NCBI RefSeq assembly: GCF_026340675.1
Contig: NZ_JAPEOX010000008.1
Location: 1-63,221 of the forward strand
DNA from: Streptomyces sp. NBC_01264
GTDB lineage: Bacteria > Actinomycetota > Actinomycetes > Streptomycetales > Streptomycetaceae
Reading direction: 5' to 3'
DNA: 63,221 bases
A program made the position numbers and the translations under genes. The first letter of the stretch is position 1. Every line of letters starts with the position of its first letter. Shown here piece after piece: positions 1 to 8,406 of the stretch. The notes under the pieces were generated by a model. It did not search any database. It was not told the origin of the DNA and saw nothing but the letters and a program-made list of their open reading frames with translations.

Positions 1-234
1 CTCCTCGTCGCGGAGTTCCGCGGTGATTCTGGGGGCTCCGTAGGTGCCGTCGGAGTCCTGGTGGATCTTGCGTATCCGGGCCGCGAGCCCGGCCTCGACG
101 CTCTGCCTGGCCGCTCTCGCGGCCGCGGTGCGACGCCAGTAGTAAAAGCTCGACCGGGCCAGGCCGAGGATGTCGCAGAGCCGCTTCACGCCGTGACGGC
201 GCTGGTGATCGTCAACGAACTGGTAGCGGTTCAC
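1..234 (-). CDS. IS3-family transposase orfB, N-terminal part only
   Basis: The first 78 codons of an IS3 orfB, starting at a GTG (234-232) that overlaps the orfA stop in a GTGA. It contains the start MNRYQFVDDHQRRHGVKRLC, the usual HTH_21-like region ahead of the catalytic core. The same protein is complete at 59875-60777. The catalytic DDE residues lie outside the window. Expression probably depends on coupling or frameshifting with orfA, as in other IS3 elements. Confidence 0.85.
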   Translation of the reverse strand, partial: MNRYQFVDDHQRRHGVKRLCDILGLARSSFYYWRRTAAARAARQSVEAGLAARIRKIHQDSDGTYGAPRITAELRDEE

Positions 235-536
235 CAGCGCGTCTCCGTCGCGAAATACCGGGCCGCCTTGCGGAGAATGTCCCGTTCTTCCTCGAGCTCG
301 CGGATCCTCTTGCGGGCGGCGGCCAGCTCCGCCTGAACGGCGTCGCCGACGGCCTGCGAGGCGGCCGGCGGTGCGGAGTGGGCGCCAGGTCGGCGGCCGT
401 CGGCGGCCCGGATCCAGTTCCTCAGCGTCTCGGTGTTCACCCCGAGATCAGCGGCGACCGACTTGATCGTCGCTCCCGGCCTCGACCGGTACAACGCGAC
501 CGCGTCCGCCTTGAACTCGGCGGGATAGTGCTTCAT
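231..536 (-). CDS. IS3-family transposase orfA (HTH_Tnp_1 protein)
   Basis: A DNA-binding accessory protein of about 101 residues. The N-terminal helix-turn-helix begins MKHYPAEFKADAVALYRSRP and is followed by a leucine-zipper-like coiled coil (AELAAARKRIRELEEERDIL), the usual IS3 orfA layout. I prefer the ATG at 536 because family members start at M-K-H/P-Y; the frame is open upstream to 593. Its stop overlaps orfB by four bases. It matches 59573-59878 by eye. Confidence 0.85.
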   Translation of the reverse strand: MKHYPAEFKADAVALYRSRPGATIKSVAADLGVNTETLRNWIRAADGRRPGAHSAPPAASQAVGDAVQAELAAARKRIRELEEERDILRKAARYFATETRW

Positions 537-709
537 CCCCACAGGGACTCCGTTCTCCTGGACCATCAAGATCCAAGTGTCTCCGGTGTCCAAAACCTGG
601 GGTCAAGGTCCCAGTGCCGTGTTCAGCGATCGGGGTGCGCCCCCGGGCCCGCATGGTGCCCGGGGCGCGGCCCGGCGTGGCGCCTCACCGGGCTGGCGGT
701 GGCCTCGAC

Positions 710-1033
710 CTATCCTCCGCTGTTGAGTGGGACGCAAGTCACCTCGTCGTCACCCCTGATGGGGATGCTCCCCGGCGGGCAGGGGCCCTGTTGTACCGCT
801 ACCACGCTGAAGGTGTGGCTGGTGCCAGTGACCTGATGCCCATCTCCCGAGCCGAGGTGGAGGTTTCCGTGACCACTTTGATGGTCGCCTTCGACGTGAC
901 TGCCGGTGGTCGTGTGGCTGCTGGTTGGCGGGGTGGGGTCGGGTGTATTGGCGGCAATCGCCTGTCCGGTAGCGAAGCTACCAGTCAGCAGGAGGGTGGG
1001 GATCAGGATTGCCAGTCTGACTGAAGGCTTCAC
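710..1033 (-). CDS. small secreted protein, unknown function
   Basis: 107 residues from a GTG start with an AAGGAAG ribosome site just upstream. The N-terminus is a clear Sec signal: MKPSVR, a hydrophobic stretch LAILIPTLLLTGSFATG, then A-x-A (AIAAN). The mature part is rich in His, Gly, Ser and Thr. It ends in a segment with two cysteines (QQGPCPPGSIPIRGDDEVTC) that could form one disulfide. I do not recognise the family. It resembles the short exported proteins common in Streptomyces and shares architecture, not sequence, with the proteins at 20052-20309 and 20602-21159. It lies between an IS3 remnant and an IS1380 element. Confidence 0.7.
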   Translation of the reverse strand: MKPSVRLAILIPTLLLTGSFATGQAIAANTPDPTPPTSSHTTTGSHVEGDHQSGHGNLHLGSGDGHQVTGTSHTFSVVAVQQGPCPPGSIPIRGDDEVTCVPLNSGG

Positions 1034-1513
1034 AGATGCTTCCTTTTTCGAGTCGGCCGACTAGGGTGCCAGGCACAGAAGATATAGAATTCCCCTTACT
1101 GCCTAGATGAAGAATGCGACTCGCAGACCGGTCTGCCACACGATCGGGTGAACCGTTCTGACTTCCTGCCGGTGATTTGTTGGCCGGCGATCAGTTGCTC
1201 GTGGTTCTGTGTCAGCGTAGTAGGCTGCCTCGAACTCGGTGGGGCTGAAACATGCCCAGAATCGAGTGCAGCCGCGAAAGACGGGGCCGTGTCCGCGTGC
1301 TTGCTTGAGTGCACCGCCCCGCCTCGATCGTTCACGTGCGCGCGCCGGCGTAGGTGGTTCGGCTGGGTGTCTGCTTCCTGATGGTTTGTTCTGTGGGTTG
1401 GCTGCCGCGGGGTAGGCCGGTGGGCCGCGTGTCGTCGCGGGTGTCGTCGGCGTCCACTCGCCGAGGGTGCTGCGGGTCTCCTCCTTCCGGTGGGTGGGGC
1501 GGCGGCGTGCTGG
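1034..1513. other. intergenic stretch without a supported gene
   Basis: Between the secreted protein start and the IS1380 transposase stop. The open frames here are weak high-GC shadows. The stretch near 1463-1490 resembles 62828-62860 (GAGGGTGCTGCGGGTCT), so it may hold an old mobile-element end. No clear RNA gene or terminator is seen. Confidence 0.4.
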
Positions 1514-2911
1514 TCAGCCGGGGTCGGGCAGGGCCTGGACCCGTTCCCATGCGGCGACGACATGGTGGGAGGCGGGCCAGGCAGGGTCGAGCTTGAGTTC
1601 GCGGCGGCGGGCGTGGTCGGTCAGCTTGGCGGGGACGTCGAGCAGGTCGGTGCGGACGGCGGCGGGCTCGGCACGGGCAAGGCGCCCGTCGAGTGCGAGC
1701 AGTTGCAGCCAGGACAGCAGGTCCATGGCCAGGGCGAGCAGGGTGCACCAGGCCTGGTTGAGGGCGAACTTGAACGATGGCAGCCGCAGTAGGGTCAGCG
1801 CCTTTGACCTGCGGATCCCGGACTCCACGTGCGCGTGGGCCCGGTGGCGTGCGTCCAGCCACTGCAGTTGCCGGCCGACGGTGTTCGTGGCGATCACGGT
1901 GTACCGGAACCCGGTCGTCTGCTCGTAGGGCTTGAGGTCCTTGGTGTACTTGGGGTGGACGGGCTCGCGACGGATGATGATCCGCAGGCCCGGTGGCCAG
2001 CCCGAGAGGCCGAGGAGGTCGGTGATCTCGACCAGGGCGGCGTCCTGGCGGGGGTCGCCCTTTGCGTCGAGCGCGGGCGTCCACGCTTTCTCGGGGACCT
2101 TGGCCAGGCCGGTCCAGAAGTCCTCGTCCCGGCTCCAGCCGACCGAGTACTCCCAGGTGTTGGCCTTGTTGCCACCACCGGAGGTGATCCAGGCGAGCCA
2201 CTCCTTCGTTGCGCCGGCGCCGTCGGCGCGGAAGAGGACCTTCCTACGGCGGCGGGTCGGCAACTGCCGCACCGCCTCCGTGGAGACCTCGATGTGGTCT
2301 TCGGCGGTGTTCGCGCCCGCACTGCCGGGCCGGAGCCGGCACACCAGGTGCTCGTCGGTGTTGTCCAGGAACACCAGCAGCGGGTGCAGGCCGAAACCCT
2401 TGCGGTGCGGCTCGGCACCCTCCTTGTCCGAGTGCGCGGGCACGAAGGAAGCATCGACGTCCAGCACACTCCATCCGGTCAGCGGCCTGCCGTCCACGCG
2501 TATCCACGGGAAGCCGCCCGGGCGAAGGTCAAGCAGGTCATGGACGCGAGAGCGGACCTTCGCCCGCGCCGAGGTAATCTTCGCCAGCTGGACCGGGCCG
2601 ATCGCGTCCAGTGTCCGGTACAGCGTCGAGGCCGAGGCCGGCCGGCCCAGCACCAGCGCCGCCTGCCGCATCACCGCGATCCCGGCGATCGAACGCGCGC
2701 CCAGCAGCACCGCACACGCGGCGGACACCAGCACCCCACCCCGGTCATGGACCGGATGGAAGCCCCGCCGCACCAACGCGCCGCTGAGCGCGCCGGTCAG
2801 CCCGATCTTGTCCGCCAGACGCCGCACCGGCACGATCCCGGCCTTGCCCACCAGCTTCCGTCCGCCCGCCGACAGCGACAGGCCCTCCGACCACTCGGTA
2901 AGCTCCGACAC
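1514..2911 (-). CDS. IS1380-family transposase
   Basis: A DDE transposase of 465 residues, close to the usual IS1380 length. Recognisable segments are the N-terminal GLSLSAGGRKLVGKAGIVPV, the first acidic region LTGWSVLDVDASFVPAHSDK, the second LFRADGAGATKEWLAW, and the C-terminal block with ARHRAHAHVESGIRRSKALT. I chose the GTG at 2911-2909 because an AAGGAGG site sits just upstream, although the frame is open to 2953. That ribosome site lies in one arm of the hairpin at 2915-2982, which suggests translation is restrained. The frame is undamaged. Confidence 0.88.
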   Translation of the reverse strand: MSELTEWSEGLSLSAGGRKLVGKAGIVPVRRLADKIGLTGALSGALVRRGFHPVHDRGGVLVSAACAVLLGARSIAGIAVMRQAALVLGRPASASTLYRTLDAIGPVQLAKITSARAKVRSRVHDLLDLRPGGFPWIRVDGRPLTGWSVLDVDASFVPAHSDKEGAEPHRKGFGLHPLLVFLDNTDEHLVCRLRPGSAGANTAEDHIEVSTEAVRQLPTRRRRKVLFRADGAGATKEWLAWITSGGGNKANTWEYSVGWSRDEDFWTGLAKVPEKAWTPALDAKGDPRQDAALVEITDLLGLSGWPPGLRIIIRREPVHPKYTKDLKPYEQTTGFRYTVIATNTVGRQLQWLDARHRAHAHVESGIRRSKALTLLRLPSFKFALNQAWCTLLALAMDLLSWLQLLALDGRLARAEPAAVRTDLLDVPAKLTDHARRRELKLDPAWPASHHVVAAWERVQALPDPG

Positions 2912-2914
2912 CCG

Positions 2915-2982
2915 AAGGGTGCCTCCTTCCCACGATGATCCAGCCCTCAGCAAGCCAGATCATCACAGGTCGAGGCACCCTT
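2915..2982. repeat. hairpin in the IS1380 transposase leader
   Basis: An 11-base perfect inverted repeat, AAGGGTGCCTC at 2915-2925 and GAGGCACCCTT at 2972-2982. Nested inside it is a second repeat, GATGATC with GATCATC. The transposase ribosome site lies in the proximal arm. Confidence 0.8.
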
Positions 2983-3147
2983 CCTCGCTACTCTCACGCT
3001 CTGTCACCAACACCGACCCCTACGGTGAATTCATGAGGCCAGGAACTGCTGTCCGACACGGCAGCTGTAGTTCCGTCGTTGTCGCTGTTCAGGGACTTGC
3101 TGGGGTGGGTGCAGGCATGGGTATGGCCACCGTGATCATGAACGTTT

Positions 3148-4524
3148 GTGACGACGTATCGAGACGCGGTGGCCGTGGAGGCCACGGTAGCCGAGAAGGC
3201 GTGGGGCGAGGCCTTCGGAAGGGCGATGAGTGTGGTCGCGGGCTGTTTCGTGCGGCGTGAGGCACGGGCGACGGCGGCGGAGCTGGTCACGGGGCTGTTG
3301 CTCGAGGTGGACACGCGGAACTGCTGGACTCTCGGGCAGGCGTTGGGACATCCGGGGCCGCACCGGTTGCAGCATCTGCTGTCCCGGGCCCGGTTCGATC
3401 ACGATCTGGCCCGCAGGGAGATCGCCGGTCTGCTTGCCGGTGAACTCGCCGGGCAGGAAGTGGTGCTGGTGGTGGACGAGACGGGCGATGCGAAGTCGTC
3501 CACGGACTGCGTGGGGGCCGGCAGGCAGTACTCGGGGGCGATCGGCGGTGTGGGTCTGTGCCAGGTGGCGGTCCACCTGGCGGCGGTCACCTCGACCACG
3601 AAGATGATCCTTGACCGGGCCCTGTACCTCCCGGCGGACTGGGCCGCGGACGAGGAACGCCGCCAGATGGCCGGGGTGCCGGAGCACGTCACCTTCGCGA
3701 CGAAACCGCAGCAGGCACTGGCCATGGTCACCGACGCACTCGCCACGGGGATCGAGGCCCGCTGGTTCGCGGGCGACGAGGTGTACTGCGGACGCGAACT
3801 GCGCCGGGGCATACGCGCGCTGGATCTCGGCTACGTGGTCGGTATCCCGGCTTCGTACCAGGTCACCGACGGGGCCGGCCACCGGCGGGAGGCCCGCAAA
3901 CTGGTCAACAGGGTGCGGCCCGGGCAGTGGATGCGCCGGCAGACCGGGCATGGCACCAAGGGCACCCGGGAGTACGACTGGGCCTGGCTCGACGTCCGCC
4001 CCGACGACACTCCCGACGAGAACGAGAACGAGAACGAGAACGAGAACGGGGCCGGGGCCGGGGCCGGGACGAGTGTGTTGGTCGCGCGGCGGCACCGCTA
4101 CACCGGTGAGGTGTCCTTCTTCCGCTGCTGGGCGCCCGGCGACGTTTCGCTGGCCACGCTGGTGGAAGTGATCTGCCGCAGGTGGCGCATCGAGGAAGCC
4201 TTCCAGCTCGGCAAGGGCTTCACCGGACTCGACCAGGGCCAGGTGACCTGCTGGAACTCCTGGATGCGCTGGTCACTGTTCTCCCTGATCGCCGCCGCCG
4301 TCCTCGCCCTCACCACCGCAGCCGTCCACGAAGACTCCGAGCCGCCGCCCGGACTCGTCCCGCTGACCTGCCCCGAGCTCATCCGTCTCCTCCGGGCCCT
4401 TGTGCTACCCCCACCAGCCCGCGACCGTGACCACGTCCTGCACTGGATCGCCTGGCGGCGCCACCACCAAGCCGTCGCGACCACCCGCCACCAGCAACGA
4501 CACCACCGCCACGATCAGCCCTGA
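3148..4524 (+). CDS. IS701-family transposase
   Basis: 458 residues from a GTG start. The DDE-type core includes the first acidic motif VVLVVDETGDAKSS, typical of IS701 (V-D-D/E-T), then EARWFAGDEVYC and, near the C-terminus, RRWRIEEAFQLGKGFTGLDQ carrying the glutamate. Between the second and third motifs is a low-complexity linker of five Glu-Asn and three Gly-Ala units encoded by hexanucleotide repeats. A second, C-terminally truncated copy at 51134-52135 has a longer linker. Confidence 0.9.
   Translation: MTTYRDAVAVEATVAEKAWGEAFGRAMSVVAGCFVRREARATAAELVTGLLLEVDTRNCWTLGQALGHPGPHRLQHLLSRARFDHDLARREIAGLLAGELAGQEVVLVVDETGDAKSSTDCVGAGRQYSGAIGGVGLCQVAVHLAAVTSTTKMILDRALYLPADWAADEERRQMAGVPEHVTFATKPQQALAMVTDALATGIEARWFAGDEVYCGRELRRGIRALDLGYVVGIPASYQVTDGAGHRREARKLVNRVRPGQWMRRQTGHGTKGTREYDWAWLDVRPDDTPDENENENENENGAGAGAGTSVLVARRHRYTGEVSFFRCWAPGDVSLATLVEVICRRWRIEEAFQLGKGFTGLDQGQVTCWNSWMRWSLFSLIAAAVLALTTAAVHEDSEPPPGLVPLTCPELIRLLRALVLPPPARDRDHVLHWIAWRRHHQAVATTRHQQRHHRHDQP
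4018..4065 (+). repeat. hexanucleotide tandem repeats in the IS701 transposase, 5 + 3 units
   Basis: Five GAGAAC units (4018-4047) followed by three GGGGCC units (4048-4065), all in frame, encoding (EN)5(GA)3. The homologous site at 51182-51265 has 8 and 6 units. Confidence 0.95.
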
Positions 4525-4545
4525 ACCAGAACTACAGCTGCCGTG

Positions 4546-4606
4546 ATCGACGGCCCGCCACAAGTACTTCTGCACCCCGTTGACCTTGATAAAGACCTCG
4601 TCGAGG
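4546..4606 (-). mobile_element. IS6-family internal fragment
   Basis: 61 bp of an IS6 transposase on the minus strand, encoding the region around KYLWRAVD and DEVFIKVNGV. It is trapped between the IS701 right end and the next IS6 element. Confidence 0.8.
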
Positions 4607-5473
4607 GGCACTGTCACGTTGTCGGCGGCGTGATCGTTTGATTGCGCGTCAGGGTGTGCCAGGGCCTGGTAGAGGGCGTAATTCAGGCCGCGGCAAGCAG
4701 GCTCCTCGTGCTGCCGGTGATCTGGTTCCAGACGGTGAAGCGGATCATCATCTCGAAGCGGTGGCCGCCGGCGGTCATCAGGTGCCGGTGGGGCCGGAAG
4801 TGGGGTGAGATCCCGGTGAACGCGGCCAGGAACCGTTGCGCCCCACCCGGGCTGCGGAACCCTTTCATCGCGCGTTCCCGCTGCCTCGTTGGCTGGTGGG
4901 AGTTCTCGGCCCGGTTGTTCAAGCCCTTGTGGGCACGGTGCTCCACGGAGGGCATCACTTCCCGGTGCGCCGCCCCGTACGACCTCAGCTTGTCGGTCAC
5001 GACCACCCGGGGCACCTGCCCGGTGGAGGTGAGGAGCCGACGGAAGAAACGCCTGGCCGCAGCCTTGTCACGCCGGCTCTGGACCAGGATGTCCAGGACG
5101 TTTCCGTCGGCATCGACGGCCCGCCACAAGTACTTCTGCTTCCCGCCGATCTTGATGAACACCTCGTCGAGATGCCACTTGTCGCCGGGCTGCGGGCGCC
5201 TGCGGCGCAGCGCGTTGGCGTAGGCCTGGCCGAACTTCAGACACCACCGGCGGATGCTCTCGTACGAGACGATCACGCCCCGCTCGAGCATCATCTCCTC
5301 CACCTCACGGAAGCTGAGGGGGAAGCGGAAGTACAGCCACACACAGTGCGAAATGATCTCCACCGGGTAACGGTGATTCGCATACGACGGCGTGCTGGAC
5401 GACACGAACCCCACCCCTCACCGGACGGACAACCCGAAGATCACCTCACCCTGCCCCGACAACGTGACAAGGC
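4607..5473 (-). mobile_element. IS6-family element (type a), complete
   Basis: About 867 bp bounded by GGCACTGTCACGTTGTCGG on the left and CCGACAACGTGACAAGGCC on the right. It carries an intact transposase and is nearly identical to the copy at 45252-46118. No matching 8-bp target duplication flanks it, so one side has been rearranged. Confidence 0.92.
4683..5414 (-). CDS. IS6-family transposase (type a)
   Basis: 243 residues, the normal IS6/IS26 length. The N-terminal helix-turn-helix is followed by a DDE catalytic core: D83 in KWHLDEVF, D141 in RVVVTDKLRSY and E170 in NNRAENSHQ, then the conserved QPTRQRERAMKGFRS block. IS6 enzymes move by replicative cointegrate formation or targeted conservative integration, which fits the many copies and rearrangements here. 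The frame is intact. Confidence 0.93.
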   Translation of the reverse strand: MGFVSSSTPSYANHRYPVEIISHCVWLYFRFPLSFREVEEMMLERGVIVSYESIRRWCLKFGQAYANALRRRRPQPGDKWHLDEVFIKIGGKQKYLWRAVDADGNVLDILVQSRRDKAAARRFFRRLLTSTGQVPRVVVTDKLRSYGAAHREVMPSVEHRAHKGLNNRAENSHQPTRQRERAMKGFRSPGGAQRFLAAFTGISPHFRPHRHLMTAGGHRFEMMIRFTVWNQITGSTRSLLAAA

Positions 5474-5506
5474 CCGGTCAAGCCCTCTAGGGGACAGGCG
5501 ACCGGA

Positions 5507-5701
5507 TCAGTCCCCGGTGCGGGGTGGGCGCCGCGGGCCTTCCGCAGAAGCAGGACCCAGCAGTACCAGGAGATGACGCAGCTGGCTCTTCAGCTCCTCC
5601 TGGCCCTTCTCGAGCTGGTTCAGGGACACGGTGTGGCGGGCGAGGGTGATGGTGTGCTCGGTCTGCCGGTCGATGATCTGTTCAAGCTTCACGTTGATCA
5701 T
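5507..5701 (-). CDS. small coiled-coil protein, plasmid-type hypothetical
   Basis: 64 residues starting MINVKLEQIIDRQTEHTITL with an AGGA ribosome site about nine bases upstream. Heptad-like Leu/Ile spacing through residues 5-50 (KLEQII, TLARHTVSLNQLEKGQEELKS) predicts a coiled coil. The basic Pro/Arg tail is probably disordered. It may share a transcript with the ORF at 5825-6055. I do not recognise the family. Confidence 0.55.
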   Translation of the reverse strand: MINVKLEQIIDRQTEHTITLARHTVSLNQLEKGQEELKSQLRHLLVLLGPASAEGPRRPPRTGD

Positions 5702-5824
5702 GCGGTGTCCTACTGGCCGATCGGGCCTTCGGGCAGGGGCCTCCTGCTGGTGGTGGGCCTCCAGTGTGGCTGACCGGGTCCGGGATTCCGCGTTGATCGC
5801 CGTGGCCTCGGGCCGGAGTGGACG

Positions 5825-6055
5825 CTATGTTCGGGCCGCCGCCGCTTTGTAGGCGTTGACTCCTTGTTCGAGGGTCGTGGCCGTAAACCCCAGCATCCGT
5901 GGATGATCAGCGAGCACCCGGACCAGCCCTCGGTCGGGACGCTGTGTCTCGACTCTCCTCAGCAGGCCGACCACCTGGCCGGCCAGGTCCGCGGCGTCAC
6001 GGTGGATCGGCGCCTGGCGCTGTAGCACGGTGAACAGCGACTGGCTGGACATCAC
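5825..6055 (-). CDS. small hypothetical protein
   Basis: 76 residues, start MMSSQSLFTVLQRQAPIHRD. A predicted helical protein of ordinary soluble composition with no motif I recognise. It sits upstream of the coiled-coil ORF on the same strand with a 123-bp gap. The IS6 element at 6085 lies just upstream and may have removed its promoter. Coding status is likely but not certain. Confidence 0.45.
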   Translation of the reverse strand: MMSSQSLFTVLQRQAPIHRDAADLAGQVVGLLRRVETQRPDRGLVRVLADHPRMLGFTATTLEQGVNAYKAAAART

Positions 6056-6084
6056 ACCCCCGGCGTCCCGAACTGCGTCAAGGG

Positions 6085-6939
6085 GGCGTTGTCACGTTGT
6101 CGGTGGTGTGATCGTCTGGGGGCGTGAGGAAGCCGTCGGCGGCTGGTTGTTCAGGCCGCGGCGGGCATGCCGGCGACGCCGGTGATCTGGTTCCAGATGG
6201 TGAAGCGGACGGTCATTTCGAGGCGGTGGCGGCGGGCGGTCATGAGGTGGCGTCCGGTTCGGAAGTGGGGTGAGATCCCGGTGAACGCGGACAGGAAGCG
6301 TTGCGCCCCGCCGATGCTGCGGAAGCCTTTCATCGCGCGTTCCCGCTGCCTGGTGGGCTGGTGCGAGTTCTCCGCCTGGTTGTTCAAACCCTTGTGGGAG
6401 CGGTGCTCCACCGAGGGCATCACTTCCCGGTGCGCGGCCCCGTACGACTTCAGCTTGTCGGTGACCACCACCCTGGGCACCTGCCCGGTGGAGGTGAGGA
6501 GCCGGCGGAAGAAGCGCCTGGCCGCAGCCTTGTCACGGCGATTCTGGACGAGGATGTCGAGGACGTTGCCGTCGGCGTCCACGGCCCGCCACAGGTACTT
6601 CTGCACCCCGGCGATCTTGATGAAGACCTCGTCGAGGTGCCATTTATCGCCGGGCTGTGGACGCCGCCGGCGCAGGCTGTTGGCGTAGCCCTGGCCGAAC
6701 TTCAGGCACCACCGGCGGATGGTCTCGTACGAGACGATCACACCCCGCTCGAGCATCATCTCCTCGACCTCACGGAAGGAGAGCGGGAAGCGGAAGTACA
6801 GCCACACACAGTGCGAAATGATCTCCACCGGGTAGCGGTGATTCTTGTACGACGGCACCACAGACGACACGAACCCCACCCCTCCCGGACACCCACAACC
6901 CCAAGATCATCCCAGACCGCCGAACAAGGTGACAGTGCC
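6085..6939 (-). mobile_element. IS6-family element (type c), complete
   Basis: Ends are GGCGTTGTCACGTTGTCGG (left) and CAAGGTGACAGTGCC (right). It carries an intact 242-codon transposase and sits in a type-b IS6 copy whose 5' half survives at 6940-7349; the 3' half is gone. Confidence 0.88.
6151..6879 (-). CDS. IS6-family transposase (type c)
   Basis: 242 residues with the same DDE core as type a (WHLDEVF, VVVTDKLKSYG, NNQAENSHQPTRQ). The N-terminus is MGFVSSVVPSYKNHRYPVE. The frame is open throughout and looks functional. It differs from type a at scattered positions, so it is a separate lineage rather than a recent copy. Confidence 0.92.
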   Translation of the reverse strand: MGFVSSVVPSYKNHRYPVEIISHCVWLYFRFPLSFREVEEMMLERGVIVSYETIRRWCLKFGQGYANSLRRRRPQPGDKWHLDEVFIKIAGVQKYLWRAVDADGNVLDILVQNRRDKAAARRFFRRLLTSTGQVPRVVVTDKLKSYGAAHREVMPSVEHRSHKGLNNQAENSHQPTRQRERAMKGFRSIGGAQRFLSAFTGISPHFRTGRHLMTARRHRLEMTVRFTIWNQITGVAGMPAAA

Positions 6940-7349
6940 GTCGCGGCGGTTCTGCAGCAGGATGTCGAGGACGTTCCCGTCCTGGTCGACGGCACGCCAC
7001 AAGTACTTCTGCACCTTGTTGATCTTGACGAAGACCTCGTCCAGGTGCCATTTGTCGCCCGGCTGCGGGCGGCGCCGGCGCAGCGCGCCGGCGTAGGCGG
7101 GGCCGAACCGGCGGGTCCACTGGTGGACCGTCTCGTAAGACACCTCGACGCCCCGCTCGAGCATCAGCTCCTCGACCTCACGCAGACTCAGACCGAAGCG
7201 GTGGTACAGCCACACGCAGTGGCTGATGATCTCCGGCGGGAAGCGGAAACCCCGGTACGACACCGTCTCCACGAGCAGCCCCTCCAGCAACCCCGACCAG
7301 ACAGATGATCATCCCACCGAGCGACACCCCCACTCAACCTGACAACGCC
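6940..7349 (-). pseudogene. IS6-family element (type b), 5' remnant
   Basis: The 5' part of a type-b transposase (start region LLVETVSYRGFRFPPEIISH at 7290 down to ILLQNRRD at 6943) plus its terminal repeat ending in CTCAACCTGACAACGCC at 7349. The catalytic second Asp and Glu are lost. Confidence 0.88.
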
Positions 7350-7539
7350 CCTTGCGCCTCAGTGGGCCATGCAAGGCCAGGAATGGATCGAGGACTTGAT
7401 CCCAGACAGGGAGTGGCTGACGTACTGAGCTGTTTCGACCTGACGGAAGGTTGGGCGTGCGGCCCCAGCGGCGGAGATGAAGAGAGCTCCTGGTAGACGG
7501 GTTCACGACCAAGATCACCAGTCCGCCAGGAGCTTTCTC
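7350..7539. other. IS5 leader region
   Basis: No gene. Near 7478-7537 there is an inverted repeat (AGAGCTCCTGG with CCAGGAGCTTTCTCT) whose right arm carries the AGGAG ribosome site for the following transposase. Confidence 0.5.
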
Positions 7540-8292
7540 TTGCTTGTCTACCCGTCCGCTATCGACCTGTCCAGCCGCACCCTGCGCCACCTCTCCGGTC
7601 TTCTCGCAGGTCACCGCCGCCGCATCGGCTCCCGCTGGCGTCGCCTGACCTGCGGCCGGCAGGCCCTGCTCGTCATGGCTCACCTGCGCTGCGGCGACAC
7701 CTACGCGCGCCTCGCAGCAGGCTTCCGCATCGGGATCGCCACGGCTTTCCGCTACATACGCGAGGCCGTCGACCTCTTGGCCGCCCTTGCGCCCACGCTG
7801 GAACAGGCCATGGAGACCGTGCGGAAGAAGGCGTACGTGATCCTCGACGGCACCGTGCTGCCGATCGACCGCATCGCCGCCGACCGCCCGTACTACTCGG
7901 GGAAGAAGAAGCACCACGGGATGAACGTGCAGGTCCTCGCAGATCCAGCCGGCCGTCTCATCTGGGCCTCGGACGCGCTACCCGGGGCCGTGCACGATCT
8001 GACCGCGGCCCGGATCCACGGGATTCCCGCTGCCCTCGCCGCCGACGCCATCAAGTGCTGGGCCGACAAGGCGTACCAGGGCGCAGGACCTGCCGTCCGC
8101 GTCCCGTTCCGGGGCAAGAATCAGCGTGGCTGGCGCCGACGTCACAACCGCAACCATGCCAAGATCCGCGGCCTCGGCGAACGCGCCATGGCCACTCTCA
8201 AATACTGGCGGCTCCTGCGGAAGCTCCGCTGCAGCACCACCCGGATCACCGCCACTGTCCGAGCCGTCGTCGCCCTTGAACTCGCCGCCTGA
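7540..8292 (+). CDS. IS5-family transposase (DDE_4 / HARBI1-like)
   Basis: About 250 residues from a TTG start placed just after CCAGGAG; the frame is open to 7477. Core motifs are KKAYVILDGTVLPIDRI (first Asp), KHHGMNVQVLADPAG, CWADKAYQGAG (second Asp) and a C-terminal KIRGLGERAMATLK with the glutamate. The product is a full-length DDE transposase of the Streptomyces IS5 type. It separates the type-b IS6 remnant from the truncated integrase and may have cut the latter's 3' end. Confidence 0.85.
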   Translation: MLVYPSAIDLSSRTLRHLSGLLAGHRRRIGSRWRRLTCGRQALLVMAHLRCGDTYARLAAGFRIGIATAFRYIREAVDLLAALAPTLEQAMETVRKKAYVILDGTVLPIDRIAADRPYYSGKKKHHGMNVQVLADPAGRLIWASDALPGAVHDLTAARIHGIPAALAADAIKCWADKAYQGAGPAVRVPFRGKNQRGWRRRHNRNHAKIRGLGERAMATLKYWRLLRKLRCSTTRITATVRAVVALELAA

Positions 8293-8406
8293 TCAAGATG
8301 GAAAAGGCTCACTATCTCCGCCAACCGCTGGAACGCAGACACTTCGAGCCCGAGCGATGTCGGCGATCGGCACCGTTCAATGCTGACACGACCAAGCTCA
8401 GGGTAG

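Larger units (their letters stand above)
1..611 (-). mobile_element. IS3-family element, partial (runs off the left edge)
   Basis: The right end of an IS3-family element with orfA complete and orfB cut by the window edge. The terminal sequence around 588-611 matches, inverted, the left end of the intact copy at 59503-60802, including the CTTGACCCC tip. No gene is seen between 611 and 710. Confidence 0.85.
3057..4545 (+). mobile_element. IS701-family element, copy 1 (complete)
   Basis: Bounded by terminal repeats CACGGCAGCTGTAGTTC at the left and its complement at 4529-4545. It contains one intact transposase. The right flank is a 61-bp IS6 fragment (4546-4606) entered at an ATCGA site. The left flank is the IS1380 end, so the original left junction has been lost. 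Confidence 0.85.

Noticed and set aside
4018..4065. Possible CRISPR or regulatory repeat array
   Set aside because: Repeats are contiguous hexamers inside a coding frame without spacers, so they are coding microsatellites. No CRISPR array was seen anywhere in the window.
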